Below are positions 53,311 to 64,000 of a stretch of 64,000 nucleotides of DNA, in pieces. The translations under genes and the position numbers were made by a program. The notes under the pieces were generated by a model. That model ran no database searches, had not been told where the DNA came from, and was given only the letters and a program-made list of their open reading frames with translations. Each line of letters opens with the position of its first letter. Position 1 is the stretch's first letter. Location: assembly GCF_028389875.1 (NCBI RefSeq), contig NC_084674.1:14665501-14729500 (forward strand). Direction: 5' to 3'. This DNA is from Rhea pennata. Taxonomy: Eukaryota; Chordata; Aves; Rheiformes; Rheidae.

Positions 53311-55678
53311 TGTGTATGTGTGTGTTCAAAACACAGATTTTTAAAAAATTTGGTGATTAAACACAGAGAGAAGGGAGTTTAGAGGAAAGGTTGTCATATA
53401 TTTTACAATGGCTTCTTAATATTTACCTATTCAGAATCTTTTAATTTTCAGTTTATTGGAGTTGCCAGGAAATAGGAGTTCTTTAAATAACTCTTGCTGT
53501 GTAGTTTTCATATGTCAGTGAAAAAGTGCTTGCACAGAAAGATTCACAGGAATATTATAAAGCACAGTGACAGGAAGGTGACTATTATAGATGTTTTATT
53601 TTGGGCAGCAGAGGGTTGTATTTACCAAGGATGTATGAATAGTTGTTTATTGTTTTGTTTTTTCTGTGAGGATAATCTGTGAGTGATTGCTTAGGATATT
53701 TAGTTTAGAACATGCATAATGTTTTTGTTCTATTTCAGGCATAGCCAAACTTATCCCATTTAGTGATGTTTGTTCCTTGTCTTAGAGGACTTAATACTAT
53801 GAAAGTACTTGGTTTCATGGTACTCTTTCAGTATCTGTATCAAGAGATTCAAGTGGTAAATCTTTTTAACTTTGACTTTTTTTTCCCCCTCCTCTTTGAA
53901 GGTTATTCCTCCATGTCTTCTGCTCGTTCCTGGAGTAGGGCTGGCTACTGTCCTGTAGAGCTTTCTTGCTCATGTGAGAAGAAGATCTGAAATTGCTTTA
54001 TGACAGCACACAAGGCACTCCCTGGTGTTTTTCTAATGATGTTCCTAGTATGGGATGTCGCTTGCATGCTGCTTTTACTCTGCAAGATAGGAAAGTGTCC
54101 TGGGATTCAACCTTATAAAGGCTCCTGGGATCTCATGGGGGGTATTCCCTGTGATACCCACAGCCCTTGTTTCTTTGTCTGATAACAATAATTTTGGTCT
54201 TGCTTGAGACTCTGTTTTACTGCATCAACAGTGTCTCCTGCTAGAGATCATAATATTTCCCTGCAAAGCATTGTAATCCTGTGTGGAAGAATTAATTGTT
54301 TTGTACCATATGTTACACAAGAACAGGGTAATGACAAATGCACATGTAGAAAACAGCCAGCTGGTTCTGGTAACAATTTCCTCCAAATAAGGCAATAGTA
54401 TTTCCCATTTCAAGTCATGCGGGTGATCTAAGATGCTCTCAGACTGGTAGCACCCTACAGAAAGGTATCAGATTCTTAGGGAGGTAATATCAGGAAGATG
54501 ATAAAATCTAGATTCTAGCCAAACCAATTGACAAAGGACTCTAGAACTAGCAAAAACTTGTTTTGGACTCTAATCTTTTTGGTACTCCTGTTCAAAGGAA
54601 GTGGACTTACGTTACCAAATTTCACCAAAGATCTTGAATATTGTTTTCTTGGTCCATTTTAACTCAAGCTGTTTAAATCAGTGATCCAAATAATGTTTTT
54701 GCCCAGCAAGCAGTCTGTGGCATTCTTTTTTGCCAAGGTACTGTTAGTCTCAAACTGTTTCATCCCTCATCAGATTACAGTTGATGGAAGATTTTTGCAT
54801 TGGCATGATGAGTGGATGAGGATACTGGTCCACTGAAACAACATGCTTGTCTTACAGCTGTGTTTCCCCTGGTGAAACTGCTAACCCCTTTTCTCAGTGT
54901 AATCTATCATCTTAGTAATTAACTGGGCAACCAAACTTTTGTGATATAGAGAAAAATAGAGAAAAATACAAGATCAATATGGACACCCATTCTGAAATGG
55001 AAATTTTAACAAAGCACATGAATTTCCTTGGTTGCTTATGCTGATCTGTGTAGGAAGGCAAGCTAAGTTATTTAGCATACCTTTATTTATTTGAAAGTCA
55101 AATATCTAAAAATGCAGGTACTTTACATGGTGACTCATACCTTTTGAGACTGCTGTAACAATGGGAAGTTCTTTGTGTCAAGCTGTTGTAAAGGTGTTTT
55201 AAAACCTGCTTTCTATTCTGTATTACTGTCTACTAGACCTTCTAATCTCATGTGTAAAGATTAGCTCTCTGATTAGCTCTCAGAGCATGCTTACAGCACA
55301 TATCTTCTGTGGTAATTTAATGCCTTAGAATTATTTTAGCAATCAAATCTCAAATACATTATCCTTCCAGTAGAAAACTTGTTTGTTGAGGCGTTTGCTA
55401 ATGGGAGAAGTCTTTAGTTGTAAGATTACTACAGTTCTTCTCTTACCTTCTAATAGAACAAAGATGAAGTTGTTTTATTTGGAAGGTTTCCTTAAAACAA
55501 TTTGAAAATATTATAGTTTTTCTTTCCTGCGTTTTGTTCTCATACTGTAGCCAAGTTTAGAATGGGCATCTTAAACCTTTTATATACTTAGCTATTTTCA
55601 AGCAGTCTTCCATATTACGTATCTTCCATGCGTATCAGGTACAGTGTTAATATAATATTTTTCTGTGTTTTAGGATTA

Positions 55679-55680
<2 letters not shown>

Positions 55681-55718
<38 letters not shown>
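55681..55718 (+). repeat. Poly-T tract (38 nt)
   Basis: The longest homopolymer of the window, 38 uninterrupted T followed by ACTTAGTAGG. It reads like an oversized polypyrimidine tract, but no supported exon follows. Confidence 0.9.
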
Positions 55719-55722
<4 letters not shown>

Positions 55723-58700
55723 AGTAGGAATTTCAAATTCTTCTCCAGGGTTTTATGCACTTTGGAAAAATAACATTTTTTTCAATAGCAAGATGCTGAT
55801 ACATTATGACAATTTAAAGAAGAGAGAATAGACTTTTGTTTTCCTTCCCATTTCCTTTCCATTCAAGTAAGTACTTGAAGAAGGAGGTTATGACAGATGT
55901 GGAGTAAAAAACGTTGTCTCCTTTCACAGTAGGACATAATGGGGGAGGGGGACTTGGGAGATGTCAAACCAGTTACTTTGCTTTTCAAAGTATCTAGAAA
56001 AGTTAGATTTGCAGGAAGGGGTGCGTGTATGTATGCTTCAAAGAAAGCCTAGTGTCCTCAGGAAATGTTATATGCCTGTACTGTCTGTCTCTCAGTAGTA
56101 ACTTTGAAACCCATTTTTCATTAAAAAAATAAAAAAAGATGAAGAAATATCAGAGACAATTTAGGTACACAATTGTCTTAAAATTTATGTGTATAGTGAG
56201 AGACTAATTAGTCCAGCTGTTGTGAGGAAGGTTGCCAGAGTACAGCCATTTCAGGTCCTTTTCGGCAGGAGCCAAACAGCGAGCGCATACGTTGCTCTGA
56301 ACCTAACCACAGCCTTTTCGTGGCAGGAGCGTCACAGAGGTAATGAGAGATAGAGGGTGTGCTGAGGTGTGGGAGGAAACATGGGGCCTGCTTCAACAGG
56401 AAACCAGTCTTCGTCAGTTCTCCCCCTTGCAGAATCTTTTTGGGTGTGTGTAACTAAAAAGAGGCAGTGTCTGCTTGGAACAGGATGATGCCTCTGCTGT
56501 CATCGTAAATGCTTAGGGCTACATTTTGATGGAGAGCATGAAGTCCCGTGCTATGCATAAGATGAGGCCACTGTTTCACTTAATTCCGGTACCACCTTAC
56601 TCTCTTATGAATGAGAAAGCAGCCTATTAGGATTAATGTTTGCCCTTAATGCAGAGCCTGTACTGGAGTGTCAGACTTGCAAGGTTGAGCTCCACACCTA
56701 ACATTATATCACTTCTCCTGAGAGACTGACTCATCAGTTTGATACATACCTGTTCTCTCTCAGTTCAGGGTTGTCAAGTTCGGAAGATTTGTCTCTGTTG
56801 CTTTCAGACAAACAATGCTGTCATTGAATCTTGCAGCAGGTACAGTCTTGAAGGATATCTTATGCAGTATGGGTCAGGTGGGCACACAAATAGCAAGATT
56901 AGAAAAGATCTTACTAAGATGAGGTGTCTAGTCATGTGGTTAATACAAAGAAACCTGAAGAATCAGGAGATATGGCTACTAATGTTGGATTTTCTGCAGA
57001 TTTTTTTGCTCAGTTTTGAGCAAAGGTCAAACACTTCATCTGTACATCCTTTTCCTGAAAGGAAATGTGGAGGTGATTGTGGTACATTTTTTTCATGTTG
57101 TAGGGTTCTAAGTTGCTCTAGTAAATAATGATGAAAAGATGCTGATAAAGAAAACAAGTAGTTGCCATTAAGCTACAGTATTTCAATTAGTGTTTCAGCC
57201 CTTAACGTGTGAGCCAGATATCAGTATAACTAATTATATCTGTCATATAATTCACCTTTGAGGGTTTTTCATTATTCTGTCCCCCCCCCCTCCCTTTTTT
57301 TTTAACTTCAGTGAGGGCTATGCTTGACACCCTGTCCTAAAATATGGTCTGATATTGGTACACTAAATATTTAATGCATTTAATGCAAACAATGGCTCTG
57401 TTTGGAAGTAGAGAGTGCACTGGATGAACTATACTCCTTTCATATTAGTTTATGATGCATTTGGAAACTTTCAAAATGAAAAGTGCGATAGTGAAGGCAA
57501 GGCAGCATTTTATTAATCAAGAAAGATGGCATAAGTGATAGAAAAAATCCAGCAGCTTGGCTACAATAGCATACTTCACAACAAAATAAATCTCAATACT
57601 CAAAATATTCAAAATAAGTGGGAATGTTTACATTATGTCCCTGTCACTTTCATGGCTACTGACAGTAGCTCTGGTATCAATGACCATAAAGGAAGCTGTA
57701 AAGTATAATTTTCCATCATCGTTGATCCAACTAATATCCTTTTGATTTCTTCCCTTGGGCTTCATGACTCTTACTTCAATTGCCAAAGTAAGTTGGAGTA
57801 TTATCTTCCTGTTCTGGTGCTTTCTGGAAGAGATTGTTCTCTTGCTTTTTGTAATTAACAAATTTTCTGGTTTTTATAATGAAATAATACAGCATATACC
57901 TACTTCCTAAATCTAATTAATGTATCTCTTTGAAACCCAAATAGATCAGCTATCAGCAGGAGTATGAGAACAAAGATAGATGTGTTAATTTAAAGTCATG
58001 GCATAAGAAGAGTTTCAGACAAAAGGTGATCACTGTAAATGCATTGAAATAACAAAAACCTGAGGAAAATACAGAATGACACACTGGTAATTGCTAACAT
58101 TCAGCAGCATAATAGAAAAACAGTAACTGGCAAGTCTGAAGCAGGTTGTTTCCATGTGTCAGAGAGAATCTTCTATTATAAAGATATTACAAATAATGGA
58201 GTATTTTAATGGGGAAAAGAGTTGATACTGAACTTATGTGCTGAAATCTTTTTAGTATGTGCAAGGATAAATAGCCTAAAAATTATTTATTTGAAAGGAA
58301 GTAGTAATTACTGGCAAACTTATGTTAAAGATTTTTCTGATACGAGTTACTGGAACAAACTGTATTTATAGATATTATACATTATTGCTCCAGTTGTTGG
58401 GCCAAACTATATTATTTCTTATAATCTATGAAGTTATGTGTTTGTAAATAACTATGAAAAACTTAGTTTCATAACAACCATGTTTATTTCACTGGGCCTT
58501 CTGAGATTCTTTTTAGAAGCTAATGTCTGTTCTGCATTAGCTTTGTTAGCTTTTTTTTTGATGTGCTTAGGTAGGAAAGTTTTTAATATGCTAAAGATTA
58601 TTTTATTATTATTATTTTAATATGTTAAAATTTATTGCTTTGACTCCGTTTATTCCTACAGCAAAAATAACATAGATAGTAATCTTAAAAGGAACATTCA

Positions 58701-59201
58701 GCACTTGCTGGCAGTAATTTTTCCTTGAAGGTGTGTATCAGTGATACTTACAATATTTTTCTGCTTACAGCCTTCATGCATGCTTTCTTTTTGACCCTTA
58801 ACCACTTCCACTGGGTCTGTTTTTGGAGACATCATAGAACAGGTAATTTGGAGTCGAAGTTTTTATTTAACTTTGCCTTCTGTCTATCACAACGCACACT
58901 AATACATTTGAAACGGAAGAATGTTGTTTGCACAGTTAATTCTTGCTGCCCTGACACGCTATTTCAGGCCAAGATTAAAGAAGAAAAACAAATAAACATT
59001 TGTATCAATTACGAGATTTATTATCAATTACCTTAAATAAGGTAAAATGATAAGAATATAAATTATTGGTTCAGATCATAGACAACTTCTGCTTGAAAGA
59101 GATGAGAACTTCTTCCATTTGCAAATCAGCCCATCACCGGTCTACTTTGCAGCAAAATCCCATTTCCTGTATGAGCCACTGGTCTCATTTAATGTACTGA
59201 T

Positions 59202-59244
59202 TTCTTCTTCTTCTTCTTTTTTTTTTTTTTTTTTTTTTTTTTTT
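59202..59244 (+). repeat. TTC repeat running into poly-T (28 nt)
   Basis: About five TTC units followed by 28 T and then CCCAG. Frames on both strands here are low-complexity shadows. Confidence 0.9.
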
Positions 59245-60249
59245 CCCAGGAATTGTATTAAATTGAGGGGGAACGAATGCATGTGTGTATGTGTATCTGT
59301 ATGTATGTATATTTCAGAAAACCCTGGACCCAATCTTCCAAACATGCAAAAGCATTTTTAAAAATTTATTTATTTATTTTTGTTTTGTCACAGGTCAAAG
59401 TATACAATTTCAGAGCCATTGCTGGTATTAATGTTATTTAGTAATTACAGGATTCTGTAATCTTATGAAAATAATTTTAGCTAAACTTTCTTTCTTCATA
59501 AAGTTCTGATGGGATGAAAGTACTGTAGTGTAGTTAGTGGATTTATATTGAAAAGACAGAAAAATGGAACTTGTTGCTGTTGGTAGAAGCAGAGGTAACC
59601 GAACATTTCGTATCCTGAATTGATAATTTGAATAGAGCTTTCATAGAATGATAGTTCCAACAGATCTTACTTCATTGCATTTGGAGATTTCTATTATAGT
59701 AATTACTATGGCAACACTGATGCAAAACATGTTCCCACTGGAACCCAGCTGTAAATAATAATGAAGAACTGAAATCATTTTGCTTTTGTATCTCAAGTTA
59801 AATATCCTTTCAAAAACCATGGAAATAGCAAAGATGTGCTTTGTTCTTACTTAATAGGAGATCATTCTACTAGCTAAAAATCCAGATAGCCTTACTGAAG
59901 AGGTATTGTTTTCAGAGTGCATAAGTAAAATCTGGCATTGACTTTAAATTTTTAATGTTAGAAAGGAACTTCTAATACTAAATATATAGTACACATTCTT
60001 CATGTCAGAAATTATAATTTACCTTGATTGACAGTGTTACTTGTTATGTGAGTTTATGTAATCCATTCTGATGAAACTATATTGACAATTTTCTGATACC
60101 ACTGTGCAGTGAAGACTGAGATTGCAAGTCACATGATAGTGACCAGTATTTGTTGATTTGAGCAGCTATTTATAAATTGCCCTGAAATATATTGCTGATT
60201 TTTGCAAAAATAAATTAACAATTTGTCAGTGTTTATACTAAACAGAATT

Positions 60250-60263
60250 CTCTGACGTCAGAG
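60250..60263 (+). promoter_or_regulatory. Full CRE palindrome (TGACGTCA)
   Basis: CTCTGACGTCAGAG, a perfect 14-bp palindrome centred on the consensus CREB/ATF site TGACGTCA. It stands in AT-rich, CpG-poor sequence, where an intact CpG-containing CRE is unexpected. Regulatory use is inferred. Confidence 0.5.
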
Positions 60264-62050
60264 GATGCAGTATGTATTGAAATGTTGTGAAAAGTGGCTC
60301 TTGTACATATAAATTGGCCATTGTGCATGTGGTTGCCTTGGTTTTATTTATTTCACTTCCATTCAGAACAAAGGGGAAGCCAATCCAGTATTTATGATGT
60401 GACTAAACCTTTTAGTTGGAAAGCATGTTAAGACTTGTCTTGGCAGTTCTTACATGGACAAAAGTCTTACAGAGCAAAGGGCAATTATCACCACAAGACC
60501 TAGTCCTAATGAGTTATAACAACAATGGAAACTGAAGTAATTAATATTAAAAGAACGCTGCTAATTGTTTCCAAGACCTAAAAAAACCCCTCTATTTAAG
60601 CTAAATAAGAAAACTAAAAATATTGTTTTGTTAGAATTCTAAGCCCAGACAGCTGATATATACGCAGCTTAATAGACATTACCATGCAGATGGAAAGGAA
60701 GATGAAATAGAAATGAAATTGCTCTTCATTTCGTTTGTGTTTCTGAAGTATACATTCTGTTACTAATGCAAGTGAAAGTCGGACAAGTGAAAAAGTCTTG
60801 GCAAATCTAAAAGCTGCGTGGTGTGATCTTGGTAAATGGTGTATGTGTATATATTGCATATTGCTTTAAACTTTGATTGAGGGCCTCTGTTAGTGATCTT
60901 TTTGGAACACGTAATATGCCTGACTTCAAAAAATTGAACATATTGGCAGCTTATTAAAGCAAGCTGGTTGTATTGGATACTGATTTACTAAAAATATTTG
61001 CTTGTCTAAAGTTATATTATGTGAAAATGTTTATTTTCACCTCTTGTTAATCTAATGAACGCCTCTCCCAGGTTTCATACTCCCCTAAAGGGAAGGGGTA
61101 GAGAAGAAAGGTGTTCATTGGGTGTCGATCTTTAAAACAGCACCACAAAAAATCCCAACTCACAGTAGTTTAAATTTCTAAATAAAAAGCTCTGTAAAAC
61201 CAGGAAAGAACGTTTGGAAAATTTTGAAGCTTTTCCATAAGACTTGATTTTAAGGGGGTGAAAAAAAAACCTCAAACTGAAATCCTTTCCTGTAAAAGAT
61301 CAGCAAGTTGATGAATTCCTACTTTTTTTTCACTACTTGATACTCCGGGCTTTATTTAAGTGACAAGGCTTTAAGTGTAGGAGTAGTTCTGTTGCCCATG
61401 CATTAATTATGTTATAGTGCAATACTTGCTTGTGTCCTGAGCTTGTATCCTGTCCCTGAATGCTGCAGAATTGAACCTTTAGTGCGTTTTACATCCCAGT
61501 TACTGGCCTATACGTGACAAAGCAGTTAAACAGATTTGATGCCGCAACCTGTGATCCTTTAGTCATGAGAATAGAATTAGTGTAAATGTGAAATTACACG
61601 GTACTTTTGACTATTCAGGGAATGGTTACTGTGTGCAAGTGACTGGCATGTTTGCATACACTCAAGAAAGTTAGTTTATTAGCTCTTATGGTGACAGACC
61701 TGTTACCAAGATAAGATAGTCTGTCATTGTTCCTAAAGAAATTGCAGAAGTGGTTCTTGTATCTCATTCTAAAGCACACTCCTTCATTTAAAACACAATC
61801 CTTCATGCACGAATAACCTTTCTCAATGAGAAAGTACTTTGAAAGTTACAATCCACTTTAATTAACTGCATTTTAAAAATAGTGTCCTTCCTTGGCTGGC
61901 TGGCTTAATGCCTTACCTTTAAGAGCTAGGTGTGAAAAATAACATATAAATAAATAACATATAACTCCTTTTAAAAGGAGTGCAGGTGTTCTTTTTGCTT
62001 TTCAGCCTGCAGAATGCTCTGAGTTGACCATAGACTTAATGACAGCAATC

Positions 62051-62073
62051 TTTTTTTTTTTTTTTTTTTTTTT
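62051..62073 (+). repeat. Poly-T tract (23 nt)
   Basis: An uninterrupted run of 23 T with no associated element recognised. Confidence 0.9.
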
Positions 62074-64000
62074 ACTACAAACATATGTTTTGGTCTCTTC
62101 ATGTTAGAATACAAGCCACAGTGCAGAACACAGTAAAGGTCCAAGTGGGAGAATAAGAAAATGGATTTTAAAAAATGTTTTATTGTATTGACTTACCCCT
62201 AAAGTTGTTTGTTTTTAAATAGTGTTGCCTTCTTTATTCAGTCCTTCTGACTTTTTTAACAGCATCTGTTAAAGAACCACAGCTTTGTTGGAATTCATGT
62301 TTATCTCTAAAACGAGGGCCAGATGATAATGAATCCAAACAAAGGGGTTTTCAGAAAATACTTGTTTTCATTATCAGGAATGATGGCACTTGAATGATTT
62401 CAAGGGTATTAGTAGCTTCTCTGAGGTTAACAATGAAAATACTGTTTGGTTGGATTTCAGAGGCTAGTAGAAATCCCTTGTCTATTTTCTCTTGGTGAAT
62501 ATTTTTGTTTCTCTCTAAGTGGTAACGTCCAATCTTGCTAAATTAAGTGGATTTCCCAGCATTAAGTTCTCGATGAGAAGTTGCTTCTGTTTTGAAAACA
62601 AAATGCAATAAACTTCTTGTGTTTCCTTGAACATGAATATTGTTGTGACTTTTTGTCTGGAGGCTTGGTTTCTCTGGCGCTCTCACGATGAGGGCCATTT
62701 AAGCATTGCCATGAGATTTTTTTTTCTTCCCATGGACTAGAGGATCTTATCTGTACAGCTAACTGTAGGGTGGAGATGAGCAAACATTTTTTTTTTTTTG
62801 GTGAGTTGTTGCTCTCTTTGTAAAGAATTCAGCATATATCTGTGATATGGCGATGGAATAATGTAACAACTAAGCAAATTAACAAACAGTTATTGCCATT
62901 TCCCTAGTATTTTTGAAATATTATAAGAATAATTTTAAGCTGCTCATTCAAAGCCAGGCAACTAAGTCTTATTAATGTCATCTTTTGTGGTACTTGTAAA
63001 AAAATGGTATCTTGTTACAGGAAAATAATATAGGAATATTTTTCAGTCTTCCCTGACATAAATGCAGCCATGCCTGTCAAACTGCAGAAATGCCTGTGAC
63101 TGTGACCTTCTAGTGGCTAGTAGCTAGGGCTTTCCAATTCAGTTGTGAATACAGTCCATATAGGTCAAGGAGATGCTTTTACAGTGGTTTGTATCAAGTA
63201 AAATTGATGGTGTTGTCTTGCAGTAGTTAACAATGAAGAACTAAACTGTATTTAAAGTTTACATGAAGTCTGTATTTCTTCAGAAGCTGAAATATAACAT
63301 CCAGAATAATCTCTGACTTTTAGGTCAAAAGGTAGAACTTTGTTTAATCTTCACATTTTTTCAACTTCATAAAACAAACTTAATTTTACATAAAATTAAT
63401 CAAATGCATAAATGGAAGATGTTATGTAGCTTCCTTGGTTTTTAGTAGTGTTGGGATATTTTACAGTGTGTACATTGATTCATTGTGTAAACAAATGTGA
63501 AGAAAGCATGGGAAAAGAGTAGGTGTGGGACAACTCACTGGTGAATATACCTGCTTCAGTGATGCAAGCTTTCATCTGCATAAATCCAGATTCGCAAGGG
63601 CTTTTATGAACATACTGTACACTTCTGATAAGTTGCCAGCAGTTGACATTCCAGGAAATGCTTCTGAACAGTCAGTACTATTTATTATTTAATAGTATCT
63701 TATTAAAATATTCACAGCTGTAGAAACAATTTTTTGCTGTTTGAAAAGGATTTTTGTGAGCAGCTTGTTTCTAAGTGTTTTGAGCTTCCCCTCTATCATC
63801 TGAATGAGTATAGGTTACTTTCATCTTCAAACAGGTGCAGCAACTGAGTATTTTAAACAGGTAATAGGAAGCACTCGCAGTTTGGATGTGCAGAAAGACT
63901 GCAGGATCAGATGAAGATATAAAAACTGCGTGAGCTCAACATAAACTACTATAAAGCTTTCATTTATCTCATTATCATGCTTTAAGACAGGTAATGTGCT

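Larger units (their letters stand above)
47601..64000 (+). other. ARHGEF3: Probable ARHGEF3 intron, 3' part of window
   Basis: AT-rich sequence to the window end, with no convincing exon. Weak candidates are a spliceable open block at 47673-47861 and a minus-strand frame at 57628-57861. It contains microsatellites at 50618, 52621 and 59202, poly-T runs at 55681, 59217 and 62051, a 20-bp stem at 53247-53310, and a CRE palindrome at 60250. The patch at 56200-56460 is slightly richer in CpG than its surroundings. The DH/PH-coding exons of ARHGEF3 must lie beyond the window if the assignment holds. Confidence 0.45.

Noticed and set aside
59641..59670. TCATAGAATGATAG resembling a reversed CR1 end
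   Set aside because: Only about 14 nt match and no GGTTGGA or TTCCAAC core follows in the right order.

Overview
The window looks like vertebrate nuclear DNA, most likely from a bird. It is AT-rich, the exons are small and separated by short introns with GT-AG ends, repeats are sparse, and the one recognisable interspersed repeat is the 3' end of a CR1 LINE of the bird/reptile type. No bacterial, plasmid, phage or CRISPR structure was seen. Gene names come from recognising the translated exons and from remembered human gene order; no search was run.

Left third (1 to about 22 kb, + strand): the 3' part of IL17RD (SEF, interleukin-17 receptor D). Eleven coding exons between 971 and 15570 join in one continuous frame and encode about 676 residues: the extracellular region, one transmembrane helix, the SEFIR signalling domain and the C-terminal tail to the stop. 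The first about 61 residues, including the signal peptide, lie upstream of the window. A long AT-rich 3' untranslated region follows. The first convincing poly(A) signals are near 18.8 kb, and later ones are possible at 21.4 and 22.0 kb.

Middle (about 22 to 26.6 kb): a gene-poor spacer, then a strong CpG island (about 25.6 to 26.5 kb) with four tandem GC boxes and a likely first-exon splice donor at 25947/25948. In human the next gene downstream of IL17RD in the same orientation is ARHGEF3 (a RhoA/RhoB guanine-nucleotide exchange factor), so this island is best read as an ARHGEF3 promoter.

Right part (26.6 to 64 kb): probably ARHGEF3 5' intron sequence. It holds one good candidate coding exon with an initiator ATG (38284 to 38379), a CR1 fragment, many long poly-T tracts, microsatellites, several hairpins and a perfect CRE palindrome. 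A spliceable two-exon unit with a poly(A) signal (35042 to about 35990) is the best candidate for something undescribed, but the evidence is sequence-only. The DH/PH exons of ARHGEF3 are not in the window. No clearly new biological system was found.
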